A DNA stretch of 34,156 bases from JAADEM01 sp965371855 (GCA_965371855.1 CBDUZZ010000051.1:1-34156); one strand, 5' to 3'. Positions 1-9,474 are shown, numbered from the stretch's first letter. A program made the numbers and translations. Notes: generated by a model not told the origin, from the sequence alone.

Positions 1-209
1 AATCTTGAAGCCATTAATCTCTAAATATCCAATAACCAATATCCAACATCCAATAGCCAATGGAATTTGGAGATTGAGTGTTCGATATTGGGACTTGAAA
101 ATCTTGAAGCCATTAATCTCTAATAAATAGCCAATAATCAACATCCAATAGCCAATAGCCAATGGAATTTGGAGATTGAGTATTCGATATTGGGACTTGA
201 AAATCTTGA
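1..209. repeat. Left terminal repeat array, heptad-built
   Basis: Two units of the same repeat that fills the right end of the window, in the same orientation. The conserved core (GGAATTTGGAGATTGAG, then a few variable bases and TTCGATATTGG) begins at 61 and 163, exactly 102 bp apart. Between cores lie 7-bp words such as CCAATAA, CCAATAT, CCAACAT and CCAATAG. The first unit is cut by the window start, so the array continues outside. No convincing coding sequence is present. Confidence 0.9.
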
Positions 210-241
210 ACCACATAAGACACAAAAGAACATATAAGACC
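209..241. repeat. ACCACA/CACAAAAG-type dispersed repeat
   Basis: A short A-rich string starting ACCACATAAGACACAAAAG. A close relative lies at 17543-17580, and a related form in the opposite orientation (GTGCCTTTGTGCCTCTGTG) lies at 29375-29393. It sits between the terminal array and the 3' end of the M3 peptidase gene. From memory, such strings are common intergenic repeats in Bacteroidota; function unknown. Confidence 0.55.
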
Positions 242-287
242 ATTTTTGTTTTACCAGATCAGTCGGTAGTCTTAGCACATTAGCACA

Positions 288-2387
288 TCACTCTAACAGT
301 CCTCTGTTTTTCAATAACGGTTCAATAACCGGTTCACGTCCTCTGAAATCAACATACATTTTCATTGCATTCTCCATACCATTTTTTTCAAGTATATTTC
401 TCCTGAAAGATTCGGCTGTTTCATGATCGAAAATACCTTTTTCTTTAAAGGCATCAAAGGCATCATTATCCAATACAGCTGCCCATAGATAACTGTAATA
501 TGCAGCGTCGTAACCACCAATTATATGTGCAAAATATGTTGTTTTGTATCGCGACACGATTTCAGGAATCAAACCAATACCGGTTAAATAGTCTGTTTCA
601 AAAGTTGCAACATCAATATCAACAGGAGCTTTCAATGTATGATAAGACAAATCAAGCATTGCAGCAGCCAAAAATTCAACATTTATAAACCCCTGATTGA
701 ATTTGCCTGCTGCAATTATTTTTTCAACTAACTCATCAGAAATCACTTCTCCCGTTTTATAATTTTTTGCATAATGATATAAAACCTCCTTTTCAGTAAC
801 CCAATGTTCCATTATTTGAGAGGGCAATTCAACAAAATCCCAGGCAATAAAAGTTTTATTAAATGTAGTTTTTGCAAACAAGCCATCAAGTGCATGACCA
901 AACTCATGAAACAGAGTTTGAGCTTCATCAATACTAAGTAACGAAGGAGCATCCCCGGCAGGTTTGGTAAAGTTACAAACAACAGTTACAAGAGGTTTAA
1001 TCTCTTTACCATTAACTACTGTATGTTCACGATAGCTATCACACCAGGCACCACCACTCTTACTCTCGCGAGGGAAAAAGTCCATAAAAAGAATACCAAC
1101 ATATGATCCGTCAGCCTCTTTCACCTCATAAGCTTCAGCATCAGGGTGAGGAAGTGGTACATCCTGAAGTCTTGTAAAAGTAATCCCATACAATTTATTT
1201 GCAGTCCAGAATGCACCATCTCTTACATTCGAAAGTTGAAAATATGGACGTATCTCTTTCTCATCAAGATTGTATTTCGCAACCCTGATTTTTTCAGCAT
1301 AGTACCACCAATCCCATGAAGCAAGGCTAAAGTTCCCACCCTCAGCGTCAATCATATCCTGCATCATTTCAGCTTCATTTTTAGCAATAGGAAGAGCGGC
1401 ATCCCATACTTGTTCCAAAAGATCATATGCTTTATCAGGAGTACCTGCCATTCTGGGTTCAAGAGTCAAATGAGCATGAGTTTCATAACCCAATAATTCT
1501 GCTTTATCAGCCCTTAATGCAACAATCTCAGCTACAATAGTTTTATTATCCCACTTATCATCATGATTTGCACGATTAATATAATACATATACAATTCCT
1601 TACGCAAATCACGATTTTTTGAATAAGTAAGAAACGGATACATACTCGATCTTTGTACCGTATATACCCATTTACCTTCTAATCCATCGGCTTTTGCTTC
1701 ATTGGCACCAGCAGCAATAATACTTTCGGGCAACCCATGAAGATCATTCTTGTCTTCAATAACAATTTTATACTTATTTGTTTCTGCTAACAGATTTTGA
1801 TTAAACTGAACTTTTAATTTGGAAAGTTTTTGATTTATTGCCTTTAGCTCTTCTTTTTTATCCTCATGCAGGTTAGCACCATTTCGTACTAACTCTTTGT
1901 ACTTATTTTCAAGTATAAACTTTTCTTCACCTGACAATTTGAACTCATCACGATTCTCAAATACCGATTTAATACGCTTAAAGAGTTCAGGATTTAAAGA
2001 TATTTCATCATAGTGAGCTGATAATTTAGGAGAGACCTCCATTTGTATCTTTTGCAATTTATCATTGGTGTTTGCAGTTATTTGATTATTAAAAACTTTT
2101 AAAACCCTATTCAGAAGTTCTCCCGATTTATCTAAAGCTTTGATAGTATTTTCAAATGTAGGTGTTGCAGAATCATTAATTATAGTTTCAACCTCTTCAT
2201 TCTGTTCTTTCATTCCCATTTCTATGGCAGGAACATAGTGTTCCGATTTAATAGACTCAAAAGGAGGAATTCCAAATGGAGTATCATAATCACTAAAAAA
2301 AGGATTCTTTTCTCCCGAATTATTTTCTGTACAATGAGTAAATAGCATAACCAACAATACTAATGGTATTAATAAATATTTTTTCAT
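288..2387 (-). CDS. M3 family peptidase (peptidyl-dipeptidase Dcp-like) lipoprotein
   Basis: Zinc metallopeptidase of the M3A (thimet oligopeptidase/Dcp) family, 699 residues, expected to trim short peptides in the periplasm. The catalytic HEFGH motif is intact (H494, E495, H498). I start it at ATG 2387, giving a signal peptide of the form MKKYLLIPLVLLVMLF ending at a Cys (THC). That Cys suits lipidation, although the lipobox is not canonical. The frame stays open upstream to a TTG at 2432 that overlaps the dnaA stop codon, but that start would bury the signal peptide. There is no Shine-Dalgarno site, only an A-rich leader. It follows dnaA on the same strand with a 41-bp gap, so co-transcription is possible. 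Length matches the Dcp family. The exact substrate cannot be told from sequence. Confidence 0.92.
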   Translation of the reverse strand: MKKYLLIPLVLLVMLFTHCTENNSGEKNPFFSDYDTPFGIPPFESIKSEHYVPAIEMGMKEQNEEVETIINDSATPTFENTIKALDKSGELLNRVLKVFNNQITANTNDKLQKIQMEVSPKLSAHYDEISLNPELFKRIKSVFENRDEFKLSGEEKFILENKYKELVRNGANLHEDKKEELKAINQKLSKLKVQFNQNLLAETNKYKIVIEDKNDLHGLPESIIAAGANEAKADGLEGKWVYTVQRSSMYPFLTYSKNRDLRKELYMYYINRANHDDKWDNKTIVAEIVALRADKAELLGYETHAHLTLEPRMAGTPDKAYDLLEQVWDAALPIAKNEAEMMQDMIDAEGGNFSLASWDWWYYAEKIRVAKYNLDEKEIRPYFQLSNVRDGAFWTANKLYGITFTRLQDVPLPHPDAEAYEVKEADGSYVGILFMDFFPRESKSGGAWCDSYREHTVVNGKEIKPLVTVVCNFTKPAGDAPSLLSIDEAQTLFHEFGHALDGLFAKTTFNKTFIAWDFVELPSQIMEHWVTEKEVLYHYAKNYKTGEVISDELVEKIIAAGKFNQGFINVEFLAAAMLDLSYHTLKAPVDIDVATFETDYLTGIGLIPEIVSRYKTTYFAHIIGGYDAAYYSYLWAAVLDNDAFDAFKEKGIFDHETAESFRRNILEKNGMENAMKMYVDFRGREPVIEPLLKNRGLLE

Positions 2388-2428
2388 TTTAAATAATTTA
2401 TTTTTTTTTATAGAAACAACAAATTTAA

Positions 2429-3856
2429 TCAAAACTTCAATTTAGTTTCAATTTCCTTAACCTGACTCTTCAGTTCTTTATCTGTTTCCATCAGGTTATT
2501 TATTGTTTTGCATGCATGCAAAACCGTAGCATGATCTTTTTTTCCAATTTTTGCACCAATCGTTGATAATGACGAATTAGTTAAACTTTTACTGAAAAAC
2601 ATTGCAATCTGTCGAGCCTGAACAATCTCTCTCTTTCTTGTTTTGGATTGAAGTATATCCATATCCAACTCGTAAAATTCACAAACCGTTTTTGAAATAT
2701 AATCAACAGATAGTTCCTTCTTCTCCTTCTTAACCAACTTATCAACAACTCTTTTAGCAGTTTCAAAAGTAATCTCTTCTCTATTTAAAGTAGACTGAGC
2801 AAGAAGAGAAACCAATGCACCCTCAAGTTCTCTAATATTATTAACCACATTATTAGCAATGTAATAGATAACATCTTCAGGCATTGTTAAACCATCATTA
2901 TAAATTTTCTTTTTTAGAATCTCTACCCTTGTTTCCAAATCGGGTAACAGCAACTCTGCAGACAATCCCCATTTAAATCTTGAAAGTAATCTATCTTCTA
3001 ATCCCGTTAATTCAACCGGAGCTTTATCTGAAGTAAGAATAAGTTGTTTTCCCGACTGATGAAGGTGATTAAAAACATGAAAGAATATATTCTGAGTTTT
3101 AATTTTACCGGCAAATTCATGAACATCATCAATTATTAAAACATCTATCATTTGATAGAAATTAAGAAAATCATTCTTATTATTATTCCTTACCGACTCT
3201 GTATACTGAGTTTCAAATTTATTTGCATTAACATACAAAACCGTTTTTTCCGGTTTTACTCTTTTTATCTCAATTCCAATGGCTTGAGCAACATGAGTCT
3301 TACCCAATCCTGAATTGCCATGGATAAACAGAGGATTAAAAGCTGTTTTACCAGGATTTTCAGCTACAGCCATACCTGCAGATTTTGCCAACCTGTTGCA
3401 AGCACCTTCAACAAAATTATCAAATGTATATGAGCTGTTTAACTGAGGATCTACATTTAACTTTTTTATACCCGGAATAACAAAAGGATTACGTATTGTA
3501 GGGCGCTCATGATTTACAGGAACAGATACCGGTCTGTTTCTAAGATCGGTCCTATTACTTGTTGGGAAATTAATGGTTGTAGGTTTTTTGTTTAAATGAG
3601 CATTATCCATAACAACACTATATTCAAGCTTAGCGCCATCACCCATTACTTTTTTCAGAGTTTTTCCTAACAAATCGATGAACTGTTCCTCCAAATATTC
3701 ATAAAAGAACAAGCTGGGAACCTGAATTGTCAAAATATTATTCTCAATATTTTTAGGGATAATTGGGTCGAACCATGTTTTATAACTAGTCTGAGGTATA
3801 TTATCTTTTATTATCTTCAAACAGCTCGTCCAAACAGCATTATGGTTAGGTCTCAT
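2429..3856 (-). CDS. dnaA: Chromosomal replication initiator protein DnaA
   Basis: DnaA, 475 residues, the AAA+ ATPase that opens the replication origin. All four domains can be placed. Domain I is at about 1-70. A variable linker runs to about 135. The AAA+ domain has Walker A GNSGLGKT at 180-187 and Walker B IIDD at 241-244. The C-terminal DNA-binding domain carries the signature DHATVLHACKTI at about 441-452. Length is normal and nothing appears damaged. The start is ATG 3856. A good Bacteroidota-type promoter lies about 105 bp upstream (3961-3991). The gene is not next to dnaN or recF; it lies downstream of the amidase and MCE genes on the same strand. Confidence 0.98.
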   Translation of the reverse strand: MRPNHNAVWTSCLKIIKDNIPQTSYKTWFDPIIPKNIENNILTIQVPSLFFYEYLEEQFIDLLGKTLKKVMGDGAKLEYSVVMDNAHLNKKPTTINFPTSNRTDLRNRPVSVPVNHERPTIRNPFVIPGIKKLNVDPQLNSSYTFDNFVEGACNRLAKSAGMAVAENPGKTAFNPLFIHGNSGLGKTHVAQAIGIEIKRVKPEKTVLYVNANKFETQYTESVRNNNKNDFLNFYQMIDVLIIDDVHEFAGKIKTQNIFFHVFNHLHQSGKQLILTSDKAPVELTGLEDRLLSRFKWGLSAELLLPDLETRVEILKKKIYNDGLTMPEDVIYYIANNVVNNIRELEGALVSLLAQSTLNREEITFETAKRVVDKLVKKEKKELSVDYISKTVCEFYELDMDILQSKTRKREIVQARQIAMFFSKSLTNSSLSTIGAKIGKKDHATVLHACKTINNLMETDKELKSQVKEIETKLKF

Positions 3857-4168
3857 TTTAAAATTCCAATCGATTTAATTAGGTTAACAATATCATTCTT
3901 TCATAGAACAAATTTTGTGAAAAAAAAGGTGAAAAAAAAATGGGAATTTACTTGATTTATTAAAATTAGTATTAGGTAACTAATTTTCAAACACTTAATG
4001 AAAATAACGCTAATTCATTAATATTCTGTCTTTTACCAAAAATACTGTTATTAAGAATAATTTTACTTAACGACAAAACCCTTATAAAATCACTAATAGA
4101 GATAGTAACAAAATAATCTCAAAAAAAAATAAAAAAAATCCGCATCTAAAAACAATAAATTTAGTGAT
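3857..4168. other. dnaA upstream intergenic region
   Basis: A 312-bp, very AT-rich gap between the MCE gene and dnaA, both on the minus strand. It has long A runs near 3920-3950 and 4122-4138 and the putative dnaA promoter. I looked for DnaA boxes (TTATNCACA on either strand) and saw none, so there is no direct support for oriC here. No small gene or stable hairpin was recognised. Confidence 0.6.
3961..3991 (-). promoter_or_regulatory. Putative dnaA promoter (Bacteroidota type)
   Basis: Read on the minus strand: TTTG (3988-3991), a 19-bp spacer, then TAATTTTA (3961-3968). This matches the Bacteroidota -33 TTTG and seven of eight positions of -7 TAnnTTTG. The predicted transcript would start near 3954, giving a leader of about 100 nt before the dnaA ATG. 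Confidence 0.5.
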
Positions 4169-5422
4169 TTAATGTTTGATTTTCCTAAGTGCTTTATCTA
4201 CCGATATTAACCTGCCATTTTCAAGCGCGATGATTTCACTTTGCGGATATGCTCCTGATGCTTCTACAAGAATTTTTTGAATAGAATCATAATTTCTGGA
4301 CTGACCAACCGTATAAAAAAACTTTTTGCCATCAAAGTTCTCAAATATTCTGTATTTCCCGGCAATTTCAGTGCTGTCTAATCTAACAGGACTTTTAGCA
4401 TCAAAAAGTTTTACCTGGAAAACAATTCCTTTTATCCCTCCTAAATGCCCATCAGCGTAGTACGATTTTCCCATACCAATTGCTGAAAACCTGACATATT
4501 TCTTTGGTTGATGTCTCACATCCATTAATAACCTGTTTAAATTTGCAGATGCATCAACTAAATTATAGTACAGTTCTTCATCATTCAAAAGCATTCCCAT
4601 ACTACCATTACCCTCATTTAAGCCGGCAAACAACCGGGATGTTTGCTTCAAACTACTGTTTAGCTCCTGAAGTGTTGTTTCGAGATCAGCATTATTTAAC
4701 TGCTTAGAAAATGACGATAGATTAGAAAAGGTTGTATCAAGATATGGTGTTTGACGATTTAATGCTATTAAAATAGAATCAACACGTTTCATAATCAAGT
4801 TATATTCTCCACCTTCTGAAAAAGATTTAGCCAGATTCCCGGACATATCTACAGCATTGCTCATAGTTAAATTAAACTTTCTAATACTCTCAGATATATT
4901 TTCCTTGTTTTCTCCTGTAAAAAAATCATTAACATTAATGATTAATGAATCAAAGTTAACAATAAGCTTTTCCATTTTTTCTTTTAATGGTAAAACCTCC
5001 ATACTCAACTGATCTTTCAAATCACCAACCAAATATGTCTTTATAGTATCATATGGCATTAACTTTTCCTCACTGTCTCCTTCAACAAATTCAACTCCTT
5101 TTGTCCCCATAAGATCAAGACTATATATCCTGGCAACAGAATTTATCGGAAAAGATAAATCTTTTTTAATAACAAAAGTTACCAGCAATTTATCATATTG
5201 CTTGGGATGAAGTTCAATATCGCTAACAATCCCTATCTTCAAACCTCTGTAAAATATAGGGCAGGCTTCATTCATTCCTGATACATTTGAGTAAACTCCA
5301 TAATAATTAGTACCCCCCTTAAAAATATTAAGTCCTTTTAAAAAATTAAATCCCCAACCTAACATTAATAATGCAAAAATTGTTACCAGACCAATTTTTA
5401 TCTCTTTTTTAATAATGCTCAT
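4169..5422 (-). CDS. MCE (MlaD-like) lipid-transport protein with extra SPOR-like C-terminal domain
   Basis: Single-pass membrane-anchored MCE protein, 417 residues. Such proteins form the periplasmic substrate-binding ring of Mla-type phospholipid transport between inner and outer membranes. A TM anchor lies at about 9-30. The MCE domain is at about 38-130, with VSGMNEACPIFYRGLKIG and the LMGTKGVEF stretch typical of the fold. A helical segment follows to about 305. Residues about 330-417 are beyond what I expect for a basic MCE protein and resemble the C-terminal domain of the adjacent amidase: FFYTVGQSRNYDSI here against YKYTTGSSSNYDEI there. It follows the amidase with a 27-bp gap, probably one operon. 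The MlaE and MlaF partners are not in the window. MCE assignment is firm; the SPOR-like call is inferred from the neighbour comparison. Confidence 0.9.
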   Translation of the reverse strand: MSIIKKEIKIGLVTIFALLMLGWGFNFLKGLNIFKGGTNYYGVYSNVSGMNEACPIFYRGLKIGIVSDIELHPKQYDKLLVTFVIKKDLSFPINSVARIYSLDLMGTKGVEFVEGDSEEKLMPYDTIKTYLVGDLKDQLSMEVLPLKEKMEKLIVNFDSLIINVNDFFTGENKENISESIRKFNLTMSNAVDMSGNLAKSFSEGGEYNLIMKRVDSILIALNRQTPYLDTTFSNLSSFSKQLNNADLETTLQELNSSLKQTSRLFAGLNEGNGSMGMLLNDEELYYNLVDASANLNRLLMDVRHQPKKYVRFSAIGMGKSYYADGHLGGIKGIVFQVKLFDAKSPVRLDSTEIAGKYRIFENFDGKKFFYTVGQSRNYDSIQKILVEASGAYPQSEIIALENGRLISVDKALRKIKH

Positions 5423-5449
5423 TTTTATTTTTTTTATTTGTGATCAATA

Positions 5450-6571
5450 TTAATTATCAGAATTTATTATTTTCTTAGCATCAGATAATGGTATTTTTTT
5501 ATTATTCTCAAACGACACAATAAAACTGTCAGGAACCTTCTTTTTTATTTCACTCAATTTCTCAACTATTTCATCATAATTGGAAGAACTGCCTGTTGTG
5601 TATTTATACCTGCTTTTCTCTTTAAAAACATAAACATCATCAAACTTCTTATAAATCCCAGTTCCTTTTTTCACCTCCCTACGATAAGAAGCAACTTGAA
5701 TCCTGAAAATAATACTATTCTCAATTTCTTGTTTTTTGTTATCATCAGAACTGACAAACTCTGTACTTTTTTCGTCAAACTGTTTTATATAATCGCGTAT
5801 AGCCCTGAATATGGCAGAAGCGATATAGGTCTGTCCATTAGAAGTCGTCAAATATTTCTCTTCTGTTTTGTTACTTAAAAACCCAACTTCCACTAATACT
5901 GACGGATGCGTAACATTCCTTAATACCAGAAATCCCGCCTGCTTTACACCTCTATCCTTTCGCCCTGCTCTTTCCTTGAACTGTTTCTGAAGCAATGAAG
6001 CCATCAGAGTGCTTTGTTCCAAATATGTAGATTGCATATACTCAAACAAAATATATGACTCTGTTGAATTAGGGTCAAAACCTTCATATTTGGTCGTATA
6101 CTCATCTTCCATTACAATAACCGAGTTCTCTTTTTTTGCTACATCAAGATTCTCATTTGACCGAGCCGGTCCCAGAGCAAACGTTTCAACTCCATGAATT
6201 TTCGGATTTGATATGTAATTGGCATGAATTGAAATAAATAAATCAGCACTGTTTTTATTTGCTATTTCCGCCCTTTTATACAAAGGTATAAAAACATCTT
6301 TTTTTCTGGTGTAAATAATTTTCACATCCGGCAAATAATCCTCAACATAATTACCAACTTTTAATGCAATTGCAAGCGCAACATCTTTTTCTTTAGCAAC
6401 TTTACCAAGAGCTCCGGGATCCTTACCTCCATGCCCGGCATCAATAACAACAGTTTTAAATTTTGTATATTGCTGAGAGTTTACACTTGCAATAAAAACG
6501 ATGCTAAAAATTACTGATATAAATACTCGTAGATATATTTTTTTTATTTCTTTAACTACCATAATTATCAT
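5450..6571 (-). CDS. N-acetylmuramoyl-L-alanine amidase (Amidase_3) with SPOR-like C-terminus
   Basis: Zinc amidase that cuts the bond between N-acetylmuramic acid and L-alanine in peptidoglycan, typically for daughter-cell separation; 373 residues. An N-terminal signal peptide or anchor (about 12-33) is followed by the Amidase_3 domain at 40-262. Zinc and catalytic residues are visible: H47 in DAGHGG, E61, H116 in SIHAN and E228 in VEVGFLSN. Residues about 287-365 form a SPOR-like domain (FRIQVASY, YKYTTGSSSNYDEI, PDSFIVSFENNKKI), the kind that targets septal glycan. The start is ATG 6571 or the in-frame ATG 6562; both leave the signal intact. It is the first gene of the minus-strand unit amidase-MCE and diverges from the LptD gene across 147 bp. 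A TACTTTTG -7 element lies upstream at 6600-6607. Confidence 0.95.
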   Translation of the reverse strand: MIIMVVKEIKKIYLRVFISVIFSIVFIASVNSQQYTKFKTVVIDAGHGGKDPGALGKVAKEKDVALAIALKVGNYVEDYLPDVKIIYTRKKDVFIPLYKRAEIANKNSADLFISIHANYISNPKIHGVETFALGPARSNENLDVAKKENSVIVMEDEYTTKYEGFDPNSTESYILFEYMQSTYLEQSTLMASLLQKQFKERAGRKDRGVKQAGFLVLRNVTHPSVLVEVGFLSNKTEEKYLTTSNGQTYIASAIFRAIRDYIKQFDEKSTEFVSSDDNKKQEIENSIIFRIQVASYRREVKKGTGIYKKFDDVYVFKEKSRYKYTTGSSSNYDEIVEKLSEIKKKVPDSFIVSFENNKKIPLSDAKKIINSDN

Positions 6572-6599
6572 ATATAGTACCTATATTTAAAAGTCTTCT

Positions 6600-6607
6600 C
6601 AAAAGTA
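6600..6607 (-). promoter_or_regulatory. Putative -7 element for the amidase-MCE unit
   Basis: On the minus strand this reads TACTTTTG, a full match to TAnnTTTG, about 30 bp before the ATG at 6571. No TTTG sits at the expected -33 distance, so only half of the promoter is supported. Confidence 0.35.
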
Positions 6608-6685
6608 GAAAAATATTACAAAAGATTATATAATATAGTTTAATACTAAATTATAATTTGGATCAATGTATGAGCAATTTTTAAT

Positions 6686-6693
6686 TATTTTTG
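6686..6693 (+). promoter_or_regulatory. Putative -7 element for the LptD-like gene
   Basis: TATTTTTG matches TAnnTTTG exactly. The nearest TTTG upstream (6657-6660) is 25 bp away, longer than the usual spacing. The predicted transcript start near 6700 would give a leader of about 20 nt before the TTG start at 6719. Confidence 0.35.
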
Positions 6694-6718
6694 CATATCA
6701 AAAAAAACAGATAAAGTA

Positions 6719-9436
6719 TTGGCAACCCACATAACCACAAATGAAATATTTAAACATAGCCTTTGGTGGCTATTCTCTTTATTCATATCACATACGATAT
6801 TGGGTCAGGAGAATAACACTTTAGATGGTAGTAGACAAACAGATAGCATCTCTACACAACAAAGCAGCACTGCCATGATACTTGATGCAGAAGTAATTTA
6901 TGAGGCATCAGACTCTATCAAATATGGGATATCCAGTGGTAAAATGTATTTGTATGGTGATGCAAGTATTAATTATCAAGATATTACTCTGAAAGCATAT
7001 ACTATTGAACTTGACCTTGACAGTAGTATTGCTATTGCCTATGGAACCCTTGACACGTTGGGTAACGAAATAGGATTACCTGTTTATACAGATGAAAGCG
7101 GAGAGTATGAAATGAGAAGATTAAAATACAATTTCAATAGTAAAAAAGCTATAATTGAACATATTATCACCGAGCAGGGAGAAGGTTTTATTGTTGGCAA
7201 TAGAGCAAAAAAGATTGAAAACAATATATATTGTATTAAAAATGCAAGGTATTCAACATGTGATAATCATGACCACCAGCATTTTTACTTAAACTTAACA
7301 AAAGCAAAAGTTATTCCGGGTAAAAAAGTTATAACCGGTCCTGCATATCTGGTGCTTGAAGGTGTAAAACTTCCACTATTTATTCCATTTGCAATAATTC
7401 CAAGTACGCAAACTTACAGCTCAGGTTTTATACTTCCTTCGTATGGGGAAGAACAAAATCGCGGTTTCTTTTTACGAAATGGAGGGTACTATTGGGCTGC
7501 TAATGATTATTTTGATGTAACACTAACAAATGATATATACTCTAAAGGCTCATGGGGTACGCATTTTTCTACAAAATACAAAAAAAAATACAAACTAGGT
7601 GGTAACTTAAACCTCAATTACATTGTTAACCTATTTAGCGAACCAGACCTACCTGATTATAGAAAAACCAAAGATTTTTCCATAACCTGGTCACACAGGC
7701 AAGATACTAAAGCCAACCCATACCAAACATTTTCTGCCAGTGTTAACTACTCAACCAGCAGTTATGACCAAAACAATATTAACAGCATTGTTAATCCTAA
7801 TATTATTGCAAGAAACACTAAACGTTCAAGTATCTCTTACAGTAAAAGATGGGCAGGTAAACCTATCAATTTTTCGGCTAACCTTTTACACTCTCAAAAC
7901 AGCCGGGATACAACTATTAATTTGACTATACCCGATTTGACTTTTACAGTGAACAGATTATATCCTTTCAAAAGAAAAAACCGAATAGGAAATAAAGAAG
8001 GTTGGTATGAAAAGATAAGTTTATCATATACAGGTAATATGAAAAATTATATCCATACAAAAGAGAAAGATTTAAGTTTCAATCCTGAAAGCCTGACTAG
8101 TGAATGGAAAAACGGGGTTATGCACTCCGTACCTATTGCTATGAATTTCAAAGTTTTAAAACATTTCACTTTTAGTCCAACATTTAATTATAAAGAGCGT
8201 TGGTATTTTAAATCAATTACAAAAGATTGGGATGAAGAATTGGGTCGCGTCGTTAATACAGATACGGCAAGTGGTTTTCACAGAGTGTACAATTATAGTA
8301 TGGGAGTAGGTACATCAACAAAGATTTACACTTTTTTCACACCATGGAAAAAACTTTTCGGAGATAAGATTCAAACAATACGACATGTTGCGACTCCAAG
8401 TGTATCCTTTTCTTACCGGCCTGATTTTGGAGATCCCAAATATGGTTATTATGACTTTTTTGAGTATTATGACCAAAAACATGATGAAATAGTGAAATAT
8501 GAATATTCATATTACGATGGTTCCATTTATGGAATTCCCGGGCATGGAAAATCCGGCAGTGTTGGTCTTAGTCTTGGCAATACACTTGAAATGAAAGTTA
8601 AAAGCGATAAAGATACTACCGGCTTTAAAAAAATAAAATTTTTGGAGAGTTTAAACTTTAATTCTTCATATAATTTTATGGCTGATTCATTAAAATGGTC
8701 AAGAGTATCAATGACCGGCAGAACAAAAGTATTAGGTACAAGCATAAATTTCGGAGCATATTTTAACCCTTATGGTGTGGATACCCTGAAAAACGGAAGG
8801 CCTGTTATTATTGACCAATCTGCTTTAAAAACAAATGGGAAACTGCTTCGTGTAGAAAATCTTAATCTTAGTTTCGGGTTTGATTTCAATAACAATACCT
8901 TTAAAAAGAAAAAACCGGGTGATGATAATGACACAACACAGGATCAAGAAGATGAAGAAGAAATAGATCCTCTTGATGAAGCTATGATCTCGGAAGAGGA
9001 CCGATTGTTAGAACAGATGCAACCTTTAGCTAAACGTAGTTTAAAAGTGAATGATGACGGTTACGCCAAATTTGAAATGCCCTGGAGTATAAATGTTAAT
9101 TTCACATCATATCTTAGATTGGATCAGTTCAACAAAGAAAAAATGGACTATGATTATAAATTTTCAGCAAACATTAACCTGACCGGCAAATTATCCGTAA
9201 CTCCTAAATGGAATATCACCGCTTCAACGGGCTACAGTTTTGAAACAAAAAAAATAGCATACACTAACATAGGGATAACAAGAGACCTGCACTGTTGGGG
9301 TATGCGACTAAACCTGGTTCCTGTTGGAAAATACAAATCATATTTCTTTACAATAAGTGTTAATTCAAGCCTTCTGAAAGACTTGAAATATGAAAAAAGA
9401 AGTCACCCTCGTGATAACCCGGGCTTTTATAACTAA
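6719..9436 (+). CDS. Putative LPS-assembly outer-membrane protein (LptD/OstA-like)
   Basis: Divergent Bacteroidota LptD-type protein, 905 residues, expected to insert lipopolysaccharide into the outer leaflet of the outer membrane. After a signal peptide (hydrophobic WWLFSLFISHTILG, about 16-29) comes an OstA/LptA-like beta-jellyroll region at about 45-195. The remainder is rich in alternating aromatic strands, as expected of a large beta-barrel. An acidic low-complexity segment with a DQEDEEEIDPLDE stretch lies near 740-760 and is probably a loop. The start is a TTG, because the frame has a stop at 6671 and its first in-frame ATG (after QQSSTA) lies past the signal peptide. It probably shares a transcript with ridA (38-bp gap). 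It diverges from the amidase-MCE unit, placing LPS export, lipid transport and peptidoglycan cleavage together. Confidence 0.88.
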   Translation: MATHITTNEIFKHSLWWLFSLFISHTILGQENNTLDGSRQTDSISTQQSSTAMILDAEVIYEASDSIKYGISSGKMYLYGDASINYQDITLKAYTIELDLDSSIAIAYGTLDTLGNEIGLPVYTDESGEYEMRRLKYNFNSKKAIIEHIITEQGEGFIVGNRAKKIENNIYCIKNARYSTCDNHDHQHFYLNLTKAKVIPGKKVITGPAYLVLEGVKLPLFIPFAIIPSTQTYSSGFILPSYGEEQNRGFFLRNGGYYWAANDYFDVTLTNDIYSKGSWGTHFSTKYKKKYKLGGNLNLNYIVNLFSEPDLPDYRKTKDFSITWSHRQDTKANPYQTFSASVNYSTSSYDQNNINSIVNPNIIARNTKRSSISYSKRWAGKPINFSANLLHSQNSRDTTINLTIPDLTFTVNRLYPFKRKNRIGNKEGWYEKISLSYTGNMKNYIHTKEKDLSFNPESLTSEWKNGVMHSVPIAMNFKVLKHFTFSPTFNYKERWYFKSITKDWDEELGRVVNTDTASGFHRVYNYSMGVGTSTKIYTFFTPWKKLFGDKIQTIRHVATPSVSFSYRPDFGDPKYGYYDFFEYYDQKHDEIVKYEYSYYDGSIYGIPGHGKSGSVGLSLGNTLEMKVKSDKDTTGFKKIKFLESLNFNSSYNFMADSLKWSRVSMTGRTKVLGTSINFGAYFNPYGVDTLKNGRPVIIDQSALKTNGKLLRVENLNLSFGFDFNNNTFKKKKPGDDNDTTQDQEDEEEIDPLDEAMISEEDRLLEQMQPLAKRSLKVNDDGYAKFEMPWSINVNFTSYLRLDQFNKEKMDYDYKFSANINLTGKLSVTPKWNITASTGYSFETKKIAYTNIGITRDLHCWGMRLNLVPVGKYKSYFFTISVNSSLLKDLKYEKRSHPRDNPGFYN

Positions 9437-9474
9437 CAGATGAAAATTATTCATCAATATATAATCAATAGATC

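Noticed and set aside
2429..2432. Extended M3 peptidase start at TTG 2432 overlapping the dnaA stop
   Set aside because: It would place 15 charged residues before a clear lipoprotein signal peptide; ATG 2387 is better.
3857..4168. Possible oriC upstream of dnaA
   Set aside because: AT-rich, but no TTATNCACA box on either strand; only the dnaA promoter is supported.
5696..5878. Plus-strand 60-residue frame inside the amidase gene, and similar short frames opposite murB, odhB, odhA and DUF349
   Set aside because: Antisense shadows of well-supported genes, with no initiation signals or recognisable domains.
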